A stretch of DNA of 64,000 bases from Flavobacterium luteum. GTDB taxonomy: Bacteria > Bacteroidota > Bacteroidia > Flavobacteriales > Flavobacteriaceae. A model generated the notes under the pieces. That model was not told the DNA's origin. It made no database searches and was given only the letters and a program-made list of their open reading frames with translations. The position numbers were made by a program, and so were the translations under genes. The stretch spans positions 1-64,000 of the forward strand of contig NZ_WAEM01000003.1 of assembly GCF_008806775.1 (NCBI RefSeq), written 5' to 3'. Positions 44,671-54,497 of this stretch are shown one piece after another (the stretch's first letter is position 1; every line of letters starts with the position of its first letter).

Positions 44671-45273
44671 ATGTCATTAAGAAACGCTTATTTCCTAATT
44701 TTCATCGTATTACTTATAGATCAATTGTCTAAAATTTACATCAAAACTAATTTTGTTTTGGGTGAAGAAGTCAACGTTTTCAGCTGGTTTAAAATTCTTT
44801 TTATAGAAAATGAAGGAATGGCATGGGGAACAGAAATACCAGGAGCGTATGGTAAATTATTTCTTACCGTTTTCAGGCTAATAGCAGTAACTGCAATAGG
44901 ATATTGGCTTTGGGATGCTTCACATAAAAATTCATCCAATTATTTAATAGTTGCCATTGCTTTAATTTTAGCAGGAGCATTCGGGAACATTATTGATTCT
45001 GTTTTTTACGGAATTATCTTTGACGATAGCCACAACCACTTAGCTACTTTGTTTTCTGAAAATCCGTATGGTAAAGTTTTTCACGGTAAAGTGGTCGACA
45101 TGTTGTATTTTCCTATTATTGACGGAACTTTCCCAAGCTGGTTGCCTTTTTGGGGCGGAACTGATTTTAAATTTTTTAATGCTATTTTTAATGTTGCCGA
45201 TATGGCCATTTCTACTGGAGTTGGAATCTTAATCGTTTTTAATAAAAAAGCCTTTCATCATCAAAACGTATAG
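44671..45273 (+). CDS. lspA: Lipoprotein signal peptidase
   Basis: 200 aa from ATG 44671 (MSLRNAYF). Four membrane segments; catalytic-Asp signature regions FGNIIDSVFYG and FNVADMAISTGVG are intact, plus N-terminal LLIDQLSKI. Longer than the E. coli enzyme because of a loop between the third and fourth segments (FDDSHNHLATLFSENP), seen in Bacteroidota homologues. It removes the signal peptide of the many lipoproteins, such as those at 1849-3804. Confidence 0.93.
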   Translation: MSLRNAYFLIFIVLLIDQLSKIYIKTNFVLGEEVNVFSWFKILFIENEGMAWGTEIPGAYGKLFLTVFRLIAVTAIGYWLWDASHKNSSNYLIVAIALILAGAFGNIIDSVFYGIIFDDSHNHLATLFSENPYGKVFHGKVVDMLYFPIIDGTFPSWLPFWGGTDFKFFNAIFNVADMAISTGVGILIVFNKKAFHHQNV

Positions 45274-45293
45274 ATAATTTGTCAAGTTTTACA

Positions 45294-45857
45294 CTAAAAA
45301 GTATAAATGGTATTTGGTGTCACGCAATAATCTAACTTCACATCATTTTCAAAAACATCAGTAATTGTATCTTCTGCTTCAAAAAAAGACAATCCTATTT
45401 TAATGGTTTCCGGGTTGCATTCCGATAAAAATTTATCATAAAAGCCTTTGCCATAACCCACCCGATTTCCTTTTGTGTCAAAAGCTAAAAGAGGTACAAA
45501 AATCACCTCTATTTTACGTATAGGAACTTCAATTCCCTCTAAAGGTTCAGGAATATTATATTGATTTTTCTTTATTGTGGTATTTTCAGTTAGTAAGAAA
45601 TGAGTCATACTGCACGTTTTAAAATCAGATTTCGAAATTATAATTTCCTTGTCTTTTCCTGATAATATATGCAATATACATTCGGTATCTACCTCTTTTT
45701 GTTCGAGAATTGGTAAAAAAACATGAAAATAGGTTTTGTGCCAAATGGGTAATTGCAATAATTTATTGGCAATGGCTAAACTCATTTCTTCTATTTTGTC
45801 TTCAGAAAGCTGCTTTCTTAATGCTTTATATTTAAATCTTAAATCGCTTTTGTTCAT
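45294..45857 (-). CDS. 5-formyltetrahydrofolate cyclo-ligase
   Basis: 187 aa. N-terminal SDLRFKYKALRKQL, substrate loop and the signature DTKGNRVGYGKGFYDKFL near residue 130. It converts 5-formyl-THF to 5,10-methenyl-THF with ATP. Convergent with lspA (20-bp gap) and divergent from uvrC. Confidence 0.92.
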   Translation of the reverse strand: MNKSDLRFKYKALRKQLSEDKIEEMSLAIANKLLQLPIWHKTYFHVFLPILEQKEVDTECILHILSGKDKEIIISKSDFKTCSMTHFLLTENTTIKKNQYNIPEPLEGIEVPIRKIEVIFVPLLAFDTKGNRVGYGKGFYDKFLSECNPETIKIGLSFFEAEDTITDVFENDVKLDYCVTPNTIYTF

Positions 45858-45916
45858 GAAGTAAAATTATAAAATTAAATTTGCAAAGTCTCATTTGAAA
45901 TTCATGATTATCATCA

Positions 45917-45924
45917 TAACTTTG
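45917..45924 (+). promoter_or_regulatory. Promoter-like box immediately before uvrC
   Basis: TAACTTTG, exact TANNTTTG, only 5 bp before the ATG, so transcription would start at or near the first codon. Confidence 0.35.
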
Positions 45925-45929
45925 TTTCC

Positions 45930-47729
45930 ATGACAACTCCTTCACTAGAACTTCAAATACAAACCCTTCCTGATAGTCCCGGAGTCTATCAGTATTATGA
46001 TAAAGAAGAAAAAATTCTTTATGTAGGCAAAGCTAAAAACTTGAAGAAAAGAGTTTCTTCCTATTTTAACAAAATTCACGATACGGCTAAAACTAATGTT
46101 CTTGTAAAGAAAATTGTTACTATAAAGCATATTGTTGTTCCTACAGAGTCGGACGCTTTGTTACTGGAAAACAATCTTATAAAAACATTGCAACCGCGTT
46201 ATAATGTCTTGCTTCGTGATGATAAATCCTATCCTTGGATTTGTATTAAAAAAGAACCATTTTCTAGAATATTTCCCACGAGAAAAATGGTCAAAGACGG
46301 TTCAGAGTATTTTGGACCTTATACCAGTTTCAAAACCGTAACAACGATTCTGGATTTGATTAAAGAATTGTATCCGTTGCGAACCTGTAATTTTGATTTG
46401 AGTGCAACTAACATCGAAAACCATAAATTTAAAGTTTGTCTCGAGTACCACATTGGCAATTGCAAAGGACCTTGCGAAGGCTATGAATCTCTAGATAACT
46501 ATCAAAAACAAGTAGATGCAATACGCGAAATTTTGAAAGGGAATTTCAAAGAAAGCATGAAAGATTTCAAAAAATTGATGAATGACTTGGCCTCTAAAAT
46601 GCATTTTGAAGAAGCTCAAAAAGTAAAAGAAAAAATAGAAACTTTAGAAAAATACCAATCTCGTTCTACAATTGTAAATCCAAAAATTACAAATATTGAT
46701 GTTTTTTCTATTGTTTCAGACGAAAGTGCGGCCTATGTCAATTTTCTTCAAATTGCACATGGTTCAATAATTCGTTCACATACTTTAGAAATAAAAAAGA
46801 AACTCGATGAATCGGATGAAGAACTGTTAGAACTAGCTATTATTGAACTTAGAGAACGGTTTCAATTATTATCTAAAGAAATTATTGTTCCTTTTGAAGT
46901 CGAAGTGGGTTCGAGCATTAAAGTTACAGTGCCACAATTGGGAGACAAAAAACAAATTTTAGAATTGTCTATTCGTAATGCTAAGTTTTATAGAATAGAG
47001 CAACTCAAACAATTACAAATTGTAGATCCAGACCGGCACACGAACCGAATTATGGTGCAGATGCAAAAGGATTTACGATTGCAAGTCGAGCCAAGACACA
47101 TCGAATGTTTTGATAATTCTAACATTCAAGGAACCAATCCTGTTGCGGCTTGTGTTGTTTTTAAAGATGCAAAACCCAGTAAAAAAGACTATAGGCATTT
47201 TAATATTAAGACCGTTGAAGGGCCAAACGATTTCGCTTCAATGGAAGAAGTAGTCTTTCGCAGGTACAAACGCATGCTTGACGAACAACAACCATTGCCT
47301 CAATTAATAATTATTGATGGGGGAAAAGGACAATTATCATCAGCTTTAAAAAGTATTGACGAACTAGGTTTAAGAGGAAAAATTGCTATTATAGGAATTG
47401 CAAAACGATTAGAAGAATTATTTTATCCAGGCGATTCAGTTCCGTTGTATTTAGATAAAAAATCGGAAACCTTAAAGGTAATACAACAGCTTAGAAATGA
47501 AGCACACCGTTTTGGAATTACCTTTCACAGAGATAAAAGAAGCAAAGCCGCTTTAAATTCTTCTATTGAAGCCATTGCAGGAATAGGTGAAAAAACGATG
47601 TTAGTCTTAATTCAACATTTTAAAAGCGTTAAAAGATTGAAATTGGCTTCAGAAAAAGAGATTTCTGACGTTGTTGGTGCATCAAAAGCCAAAAAAATTA
47701 CCGACTTTTACAAAACAACTAATCTGTAA
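45930..47729 (+). CDS. uvrC: UvrABC system protein C
   Basis: 599 aa. GIY-YIG nuclease at the N-terminus (PGVYQYYDKEEKILYVGKAKNLKKR, quoted in part), a UvrB-binding segment (MHFEEAQKVKEKIETL), the RNase H-like endonuclease domain (ECFDNSNIQGTNPVAACVVF in part) and two helix-hairpin-helix motifs at the end. It makes both incisions in nucleotide excision repair. The patatin gene begins 7 bp after the stop. Confidence 0.96.
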   Translation: MTTPSLELQIQTLPDSPGVYQYYDKEEKILYVGKAKNLKKRVSSYFNKIHDTAKTNVLVKKIVTIKHIVVPTESDALLLENNLIKTLQPRYNVLLRDDKSYPWICIKKEPFSRIFPTRKMVKDGSEYFGPYTSFKTVTTILDLIKELYPLRTCNFDLSATNIENHKFKVCLEYHIGNCKGPCEGYESLDNYQKQVDAIREILKGNFKESMKDFKKLMNDLASKMHFEEAQKVKEKIETLEKYQSRSTIVNPKITNIDVFSIVSDESAAYVNFLQIAHGSIIRSHTLEIKKKLDESDEELLELAIIELRERFQLLSKEIIVPFEVEVGSSIKVTVPQLGDKKQILELSIRNAKFYRIEQLKQLQIVDPDRHTNRIMVQMQKDLRLQVEPRHIECFDNSNIQGTNPVAACVVFKDAKPSKKDYRHFNIKTVEGPNDFASMEEVVFRRYKRMLDEQQPLPQLIIIDGGKGQLSSALKSIDELGLRGKIAIIGIAKRLEELFYPGDSVPLYLDKKSETLKVIQQLRNEAHRFGITFHRDKRSKAALNSSIEAIAGIGEKTMLVLIQHFKSVKRLKLASEKEISDVVGASKAKKITDFYKTTNL

Positions 47730-47736
47730 ATTCTAC

Positions 47737-49947
47737 ATGAAAAAAATTCTTTTATTTTTTATAATGTTTTTTACTCTTTCTAATTGTTTTTCGCAAGAAC
47801 AAACACTTAAAAAGCCTAAAATAGGATTGGTGTTAAGCGGAGGCGGTGCAAAAGGATTCGCTCATATTGGCGTTCTTAAAGTATTAGAACAAGCAGGTGT
47901 AAAAATAGATTACATTGGCGGAACTAGTATGGGAGCGGTAGTTGGCGGATTATATGCTTGTGGCTATAATGCCAATCAGCTCGATTCAATTTTCAAGGCA
48001 ACAAATTTTGATGATTTAATAAATGATTTTATACCTAGATCTTCGAAGAATTTTTACGAAAAAAAGAATGATGAGTTGTATGCTTTTGTATTGCCTTTTA
48101 ATAAGTTTAAAATTGGAGTTCCAACATCCTTATCAAAAGGAATTTACAATTATAATTTATTAAATAGACTTACTAAGAATATGCGGCATATTAGAGATTT
48201 TAATAAACTTCCAATAGCTTTTACTTGCATAGCCTCAAATATAGAAAACGGAGATGAGGTTGTTTTAAATAAAGGTTATTTAGCGAAAGCCATTTTAGCT
48301 AGTGCGGCCTTTCCAACCTTATTTTCTCCTGTAGAAATAGATGGAAAAATGCTTTTAGATGGAGGTGTAGCAAATAACTATCCAATTGAAGAAGTAAGAA
48401 AGTTGGGAGCTGACATTATTATAGGTGTCGATGTACAAGATGATTTATTAGATAGAAGTAAACTAAAAGAAGCAACAAAAATTTTATCTCAAATTATAAA
48501 TCTTCAATCTATTGAAAAAATGAAGGTAAAGATTAAACAAACCGATATTTATATAAAACCAGACACAGAAAAATATGGAGTTATTTCATTTGATGATGGA
48601 GCAGAAATTATAAAGAGCGGAGAAGAAGCTGCTTTCTCAGTTTATGAAAAATTAAAGGCTTTAGGAAGTTTTTCCGAAATGAATTTAAATAAAGGTCTAG
48701 CAAAAAGTTCAGATAGCATTCAAATTAATACTATTCGAATCAAACTTTTAAAAAACTACACACGCTCATATATCATAGGAAAGCTAGGTTTTAAACAAAA
48801 ATCAAAAATTAGTTACGAAGATTTAAAGAAAGGCATAGATAATATTACGGCTACTCAGAACTTTAGTACCATAACGTATGCTTTAGAGAAGAACGAAAAT
48901 AGCGATGACTTAGTAATAGATTTAAATGAGAATTCAATTAAAACTTTTTTAAAGTTTGCTTTGCATTATGATGATTTATATAAAAGTGGTTTTTTAGTTA
49001 ATTTGACACAAAAGAGTGCTTTAGTCAAAAATGATATTACCTCATTAGACATTATTTTGGGAGACAATTTAAGATATAATATCGATTACTATATAGACAA
49101 TGGTTTTTATTGGAGCTTTGGTTTTAAGTCACGACTAAATACTTTTAATTCTAATACAAAATTTGATTTTAATAATGGTGAATTGTTAAGTCAGCAAGGA
49201 ATTAATTCAATAAACATTGACTTCTCTGATTTTTCTAATCTAGCATATGCACAAACTATTTTTGCTCAAAAATTTCTTATAGGAACAGGAATTGAATTTA
49301 AACATCTCAGAATAAAATCAAAAACCATTGATTTTGTTAATCCAGTTTTTGAAAACAGTAATTATTTAAGCCTTTTCGGATATTTGAAATTTGATTCTTT
49401 AGATAATAAATATTTTCCAAAAAAAGGTTGGTATCTCACAGGAGATTTTCAATACTATGGGTATTCATCAGATTACAATAACAATTTCAATAGATTTTCA
49501 ATTGCAAAAGGAGAAATAGGTTTTGCAAGAACGATTACAAACAAATTAGCGTTTAATTTTCATAACGAAGCAGGATTTGATATTGGCGAGAACTCCATTC
49601 CATTTTTTAACTTTGTACTTGGAGGTTATGGTTTTAACGCAATAAATAACTTTAAGCATTTTTATGGCTATGATTTTTTAAGTATTGCGGCCGACAGTTT
49701 TATTAAATCATCATTTACTTTAGATTATGAATTTTACAAAAAAAACCACTTAAATATAACTGCAAACTATGCAAATGTTCAAAATAATCTTTTTAATACA
49801 ACAGATTGGATATCAAAGCCTAGATATTCAGGATATGCATTAGGTTATGGTTTAGAAACCTTAATTGGTCCAATAGAAATTAAATATACTTGGTCACCAG
49901 AAACAGGCAGAAGTTTTGCTTGGTTTAATGTTGGCTTTTGGTTTTAA
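47737..49947 (+). CDS. Patatin-like phospholipase fused to POTRA and outer-membrane barrel
   Basis: 736 aa from ATG 47737; the frame opens further upstream inside uvrC, but the signal peptide (FFIMFFTLSNCFSQ) starts here. Patatin domain 30-290: oxyanion loop GGGAKGFAHIG, nucleophile GTSMGA and catalytic Asp in LDGGVANNYP. A POTRA-like region follows (about 330-400), then a barrel ending RSFAWFNVGFWF. This is the layout of type V-d / PlpD-like and BamA-type phospholipases. A cysteine in LSNCFSQ could mark a lipobox but spacing is atypical. Function: likely surface or periplasmic lipase. Confidence 0.88.
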   Translation: MKKILLFFIMFFTLSNCFSQEQTLKKPKIGLVLSGGGAKGFAHIGVLKVLEQAGVKIDYIGGTSMGAVVGGLYACGYNANQLDSIFKATNFDDLINDFIPRSSKNFYEKKNDELYAFVLPFNKFKIGVPTSLSKGIYNYNLLNRLTKNMRHIRDFNKLPIAFTCIASNIENGDEVVLNKGYLAKAILASAAFPTLFSPVEIDGKMLLDGGVANNYPIEEVRKLGADIIIGVDVQDDLLDRSKLKEATKILSQIINLQSIEKMKVKIKQTDIYIKPDTEKYGVISFDDGAEIIKSGEEAAFSVYEKLKALGSFSEMNLNKGLAKSSDSIQINTIRIKLLKNYTRSYIIGKLGFKQKSKISYEDLKKGIDNITATQNFSTITYALEKNENSDDLVIDLNENSIKTFLKFALHYDDLYKSGFLVNLTQKSALVKNDITSLDIILGDNLRYNIDYYIDNGFYWSFGFKSRLNTFNSNTKFDFNNGELLSQQGINSINIDFSDFSNLAYAQTIFAQKFLIGTGIEFKHLRIKSKTIDFVNPVFENSNYLSLFGYLKFDSLDNKYFPKKGWYLTGDFQYYGYSSDYNNNFNRFSIAKGEIGFARTITNKLAFNFHNEAGFDIGENSIPFFNFVLGGYGFNAINNFKHFYGYDFLSIAADSFIKSSFTLDYEFYKKNHLNITANYANVQNNLFNTTDWISKPRYSGYALGYGLETLIGPIEIKYTWSPETGRSFAWFNVGFWF

Positions 49948-49952
49948 TATTT

Positions 49953-49986
49953 TTTGTTTAATGTTGTACAAAAAACTATATATTTG
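49953..49986 (+). promoter_or_regulatory. Full flavobacterial promoter for the amino-acid permease
   Basis: TTTG (49953-49956), 22-bp spacer, TATATTTG (49979-49986), 32 bp upstream of the start codon. Confidence 0.65.
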
Positions 49987-50018
49987 ATTTTTTAATACAA
50001 ACTTAAAACAGGAAACAC

Positions 50019-51656
50019 ATGTCTATTTGGAAACGAAAACCTTTATCACAATTATTAAATGAAGCTTCAGAATCTGAAAAAGGGTTAAAGAAAACATTAA
50101 CCGCACCTGGATTAGTAGCCCTTGGTATAGGAGCAATTATTGGTGCAGGATTATTCTCCATTACTGGTTTAGCAGCTTCAATGAATGCGGGTCCAGCAAT
50201 AACAATATCCTTTCTAGTAGCTGCTTTTGGTTGCATTTTTGCTGGATTGTGTTATGCTGAATTTTCTTCAATGATTCCTGTTGCGGGTAGCGCATATACT
50301 TATTCTTTTGCTACCATGGGAGAATTTATAGCTTGGATTATAGGTTGGGATTTAGTTCTTGAATATGCAGTAGGCGCAGCGACAGTTTCTATTAGTTGGT
50401 CGAGGTATTTAGGGAAATTTTTAGGAGGCTATGGTATACATTTAGACGAATCCTATACACTTTCTCCTTTTGAAGGTGGAATTATTAATGCTCCAGCAGT
50501 TTTTATTGTTATGGTAATGTCTCTAATTTTAATCCGTGGAACTCGCGAATCGGCTTTTATAAACGGAATAATAGTACTACTTAAAGTAACTGTTGTTTTG
50601 GTTTTTATTGCAGTAGGTTGGCAATACATCAGACCTGAAAACTATACTCCATATATCCCTGAAAATACTGGTAAATTTGGTGAATTTGGTTTCTCTGGAA
50701 TAATTAGAGCAGCTGCAATAGTGTTTTTTGCATACATTGGCTTTGACGCCGTTTCTACAGCAGCTCAAGAAGCAAAAAATCCCAAAAGAGATATGCCAAT
50801 TGGAATATTACTTTCATTAGCTATATGCACGGTTTTATATATACTTTTTGCACATGTTATGACGGGTGTTGTTAATTATCAAGCTTTTGCTGGAAAAGAC
50901 GGAATTGCTCCTGTAGCTATAGCCGTAGAAGCCATGGGGACGGCTGGTCCTGACGGTATGATTACACCAGCTTATCCTTGGTTAAACAATGCAATTCTTT
51001 TGGCAATATTAGGAGGATATGCATCTGTTATTTTAGTGATGTTAATGGGTCAAAGCAGAGTATTTTTCTCTATGAGTAAAGACGGTTTAATGCCGAAAGT
51101 TTTTTCTGAAGTCCATTCAAAATTTAGAACTCCAGCTAAAAATAATCTTTTATTTATGGTTATTGTAAGCCTTTTTGCAGCATTTGTACCTGCAAGAGTG
51201 GTTGGAGAGATGACAAGTATTGGAACTTTATTTGCCTTTATTTTGGTATGCATAGGCGTCTTGATTATGCGCAAGAAAATGCCAGATGCTCCAAGAGCAT
51301 TTAGAACCCCATTAGTGCCTTTTGTGCCTATAGCGGGTGTTTTTGTTTGTTTATTTATGATGGTGTTTTTGCCTTTAGACACTTGGATTAGACTAATTGT
51401 TTGGATGATGATAGGATTTGATTTATACTTATTTTATGGTATGAAAAACAGTGTTTTAAACAAAGGGGCGTTCAGTTTAAAAAGTTATAAAACTGTTGCA
51501 GGATCTGGATTAGGAATGGTATTCGCGTTAATTGTAATTGCTTTTATACACCATAATGACCCAAATATTGACGATCATTTCTTATTCTATTTTTCTTTAC
51601 TTTTTGCAGTAATTCACACACTGATTTATGCGTATAGTTTTAAAAAAGTAAGATAA
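50019..51656 (+). CDS. APC-superfamily amino acid permease
   Basis: 545 aa with about 12-14 membrane segments. The first segment carries the APC signature GIGAIIGAGLFSITG; later FFAYIGFDAVSTAAQEAKNPKRDMP is typical of the cationic amino-acid transporter (CAT)-like group. Probably an inner-membrane amino-acid:H+ symporter. It stands upstream of the homogentisate-pathway genes on the same strand with its own terminator, so a role in aromatic amino-acid uptake is only a suggestion. Confidence 0.88.
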   Translation: MSIWKRKPLSQLLNEASESEKGLKKTLTAPGLVALGIGAIIGAGLFSITGLAASMNAGPAITISFLVAAFGCIFAGLCYAEFSSMIPVAGSAYTYSFATMGEFIAWIIGWDLVLEYAVGAATVSISWSRYLGKFLGGYGIHLDESYTLSPFEGGIINAPAVFIVMVMSLILIRGTRESAFINGIIVLLKVTVVLVFIAVGWQYIRPENYTPYIPENTGKFGEFGFSGIIRAAAIVFFAYIGFDAVSTAAQEAKNPKRDMPIGILLSLAICTVLYILFAHVMTGVVNYQAFAGKDGIAPVAIAVEAMGTAGPDGMITPAYPWLNNAILLAILGGYASVILVMLMGQSRVFFSMSKDGLMPKVFSEVHSKFRTPAKNNLLFMVIVSLFAAFVPARVVGEMTSIGTLFAFILVCIGVLIMRKKMPDAPRAFRTPLVPFVPIAGVFVCLFMMVFLPLDTWIRLIVWMMIGFDLYLFYGMKNSVLNKGAFSLKSYKTVAGSGLGMVFALIVIAFIHHNDPNIDDHFLFYFSLLFAVIHTLIYAYSFKKVR

Positions 51657-51678
51657 ATATCACTTCATAATATTTTGT

Positions 51679-51721
51679 AAAGGCATTAAAACTTGAATTA
51701 TCATTTTTTAATGCCTTTTTC
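51679..51721 (+). terminator. Terminator after the permease gene
   Basis: AAAGGCATTAAAA (51679-51691) pairs with TTTTAATGCCTTT (51706-51718), then T residues. Confidence 0.85.
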
Positions 51722-51899
51722 AATTGTAAATATTTCATAAGATAATAGATTGAAAATTAAAATTTCACGATATTTGTTAGTATGAAAACCATTTGGGTCG
51801 ATTTGTTAGACTATCTGCAATTTCTCATCAAAAGAAATCCAGAATGAGTATTTTATTTTTGAAGAAATTTTAAACTTTAATTCAAAAATCTTATATCAA

Positions 51900-53057
51900 A
51901 TGCCTTTATATCATAAACTCGGAAATTTTCCACAAAAGCGACACACTCAGTTCGAAAAACCCGAAGGAGGCTTTTATTACGAACAACTTTTTGGCACCGA
52001 AGGATTTCACGGTCATTCATCCTTGTCCTATCATTTGCATAGGCCAACACAAGTAAAAGAAATTATTAAATCCTATTCGGTTGAACCCAAAATAGCCATT
52101 GGCAAAAATATCAAATCATTACTTTTAAAAGGATTTGAACTCCTCCCAGAAGATGATTTTTTAGAAAGTAGAAAACCCATGCTAGTCAATAAAGACTGTA
52201 CTATAGGTGTTGCTGCTCCTAAAAATTCACTTACATCTTATTTTTACAAAAATGCCGATGCTGATGAACTAATATTCATACATAAAGGTTCAGGAAAATT
52301 GCGAACCATGCTCGGAAATATAAATTTCGAATATGGCGATTATCTAATCATTCCAAGAGGCATAATCTATCAAATCGAATTTGATACTACCGAAAACAGA
52401 TTGTTTTATGTAGAATCTTTCTCACCATTCTACACCCCAAAACGCTATAAGAATGAGTCCGGTCAACATTTAGAACACGCTCCTTTTTGCGAACGCGATT
52501 TCAAAGTGCCTATAGAGCTTGAAACTCATGACGAAAAAGGTGATTTTCTTATCAAAATAAAAAAGGAAGGAATGATTCATGAGGTGGTTTATGCTACGCA
52601 TCCTTTTGATGTTATAGGTTGGGACGGCTACAATTTCCCTTATGGATTTAGCATTCATAATTTCGAACCCATAACAGGCCGTGTGCATCAGCCACCGCCA
52701 GTGCACCAAACTTTTGAAACGGCATCCTTCGTCGTGTGTTCATTTTGTCCACGGTTGTACGATTACCATCCTAAGGCAGTTCCTGCGCCATACAACCACA
52801 GCAACATCGATAGCGATGAGGTAATTTATTATGTTGACGGAGATTTCATGAGCCGTAACAACATAGAACAGGGATTTATAACCCTCCATCCCAAAGGCAT
52901 TCCTCACGGACCAGCACCTGGAGCAATGGAGCGAAGTATTGGTCTTACTAAAACATTAGAATTAGCAGTAATGGTAGATACATTCCGTCCGTTAATGGTA
53001 ACCGATGAAGCAATGAAATTAGACGATGGGAAATATTATAAATCTTGGTTAGAATAA
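51900..53057 (+). CDS. hmgA: Homogentisate 1,2-dioxygenase
   Basis: 385 aa, the shorter bacterial form. Cupin-type dioxygenase: early YHLHRPTQVKE, FIHKGSGKLRTM, GDYLIIPRGIIYQIEF, and the iron-site region YNFPYGFSIHNFEP with PPPVHQTFE and HPKGIPHGPAPG. It opens the homogentisate ring to maleylacetoacetate in phenylalanine/tyrosine breakdown. Hpd, the preceding enzyme of the pathway, is encoded 190 bp downstream. The spacer contains a repeat element. Confidence 0.9.
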   Translation: MPLYHKLGNFPQKRHTQFEKPEGGFYYEQLFGTEGFHGHSSLSYHLHRPTQVKEIIKSYSVEPKIAIGKNIKSLLLKGFELLPEDDFLESRKPMLVNKDCTIGVAAPKNSLTSYFYKNADADELIFIHKGSGKLRTMLGNINFEYGDYLIIPRGIIYQIEFDTTENRLFYVESFSPFYTPKRYKNESGQHLEHAPFCERDFKVPIELETHDEKGDFLIKIKKEGMIHEVVYATHPFDVIGWDGYNFPYGFSIHNFEPITGRVHQPPPVHQTFETASFVVCSFCPRLYDYHPKAVPAPYNHSNIDSDEVIYYVDGDFMSRNNIEQGFITLHPKGIPHGPAPGAMERSIGLTKTLELAVMVDTFRPLMVTDEAMKLDDGKYYKSWLE

Positions 53058-53070
53058 TTTTTAGGAGCTA

Positions 53071-53150
53071 ATTCCTGCTGTTCACTATATCTTTTTCGCC
53101 TCGCCATGGCTATGGCAGGCATAAAAGGATGCCGTTACCATCAGGGCTAG
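53071..53150 (+). repeat. Diverged copy B of a flavobacterial intergenic repeat
   Basis: Core CTGCTGTTCACTATATCT, a central stem GCCAT/ATGGC (53103-53107 and 53112-53116), then AAAGGATGCCGTTACCATC and AGGGCTAG. Shares its element order with 40596-40655. Similar elements recur in Bacteroidota genomes as far as I remember. Confidence 0.65.
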
Positions 53151-53247
53151 ACTAACAACAACATTTTAAAATATATTAAAATTCGTGTATAACTGTTTAA
53201 TAGCCCTATATGTTTAGTAAAACAGTTTACCATAAAAAATAGTAATC

Positions 53248-54408
53248 ATGTCAAAACAAGTTAACTCCGTAAACTACGGACTCGAAAAAATATTCGAAGG
53301 AGCACAAGATTTTCTTCCATTAATGGGAACCGATTATATTGAATTATATGTGGGAAATGCCAAACAAGCGGCTCATTTTTATAAAACCGCATTCGGATTC
53401 CAGTCGCATGCTTATTGCGGATTAGAAACGGGTGTTCGAGATCGAGCTTCTTATGTTTTAAAGCAAGATAAAATCCGATTAGTATTAACATCCGCATTAA
53501 CTAGCGATTCACCTATTGGAGAACACGTAAAAAAACATGGCGATGGTGTAAAAATTATAGCGTTATGGGTAGAAGATGCTCAAAAATCTTTCGAAGAAAC
53601 TACCAAACGCGGCGCAAAAGTGTATATGGAACCAGTTATAGAAAAAGACGAATTTGGAGAAGTTGTCCGATCCGGAATCTATACCTACGGTGAAACGGTT
53701 CATATGTTTGTAGAACGAAAAAATTATTCAGGAGCATTTTTGCCAGGATTTATAGAATGGAAATCCGATTATAATCCAGCACCCATTGGTCTAAAATATA
53801 TTGACCACATGGTAGGAAATGTCGGATGGAATCAAATGAATAATTGGGTCAAGTGGTATGAAGATGTCATGGGATTTGTAAACTTTCTTTCATTCGACGA
53901 CAAACAAATTCATACGGAATATTCTGCCCTAATGAGTAAAGTGATGAGCAACGGCAACGGAAGAATTAAATTTCCTATTAATGAACCAGCAAAAGGAAAT
54001 AAGCGTTCGCAAATAGAAGAATATTTAGATTTTTATGAAGGTTCAGGAGTACAACACATTGCCATTGCTACCGATAATATTATTGCTACTGTAACCGAAC
54101 TAAGAGCAAGAGGCATCGAATTTCTTTCAGCACCTCCAAAAGCCTATTATGAGGCAATTCCCAGCAGATTGGGCGAACACATGAACATGATGCATGAGGA
54201 TTTGACAGCTATAGAAAATTTGGCCATAATGGTCGATGCCGATGAAGATGGCTATTTATTGCAAATTTTTACGAAACCCATAGAAGATAGGCCAACGTTA
54301 TTCTTTGAAATCATCCAAAGAATGGGTGCTAAAGGATTTGGAGCGGGAAATTTTAAAGCTCTTTTTGAATCGATAGAAAGGGAACAAGAAAAGCGAGGAA
54401 CCTTGTAA
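53248..54408 (+). CDS. hpd: 4-hydroxyphenylpyruvate dioxygenase
   Basis: 386 aa. Two vicinal-oxygen-chelate modules; iron ligands expected in IDHMVGNVGWNQM, GVQHIAIATDNI and the C-terminal FFEIIQRMGAKGFGAGNF. The C-terminal FKALFESIEREQE is characteristic. It converts 4-hydroxyphenylpyruvate to homogentisate, the substrate of HmgA. The two genes form a functional pair, though the repeat in the spacer may separate transcripts. Confidence 0.94.
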   Translation: MSKQVNSVNYGLEKIFEGAQDFLPLMGTDYIELYVGNAKQAAHFYKTAFGFQSHAYCGLETGVRDRASYVLKQDKIRLVLTSALTSDSPIGEHVKKHGDGVKIIALWVEDAQKSFEETTKRGAKVYMEPVIEKDEFGEVVRSGIYTYGETVHMFVERKNYSGAFLPGFIEWKSDYNPAPIGLKYIDHMVGNVGWNQMNNWVKWYEDVMGFVNFLSFDDKQIHTEYSALMSKVMSNGNGRIKFPINEPAKGNKRSQIEEYLDFYEGSGVQHIAIATDNIIATVTELRARGIEFLSAPPKAYYEAIPSRLGEHMNMMHEDLTAIENLAIMVDADEDGYLLQIFTKPIEDRPTLFFEIIQRMGAKGFGAGNFKALFESIEREQEKRGTL

Positions 54409-54497
54409 AAGAAATGTTAAAAATTTTACATAATTATCATAATATAACGTTGTAGTCTCATCATAGCATGATAATTAATGTTAAAGTTGAAATTTAG

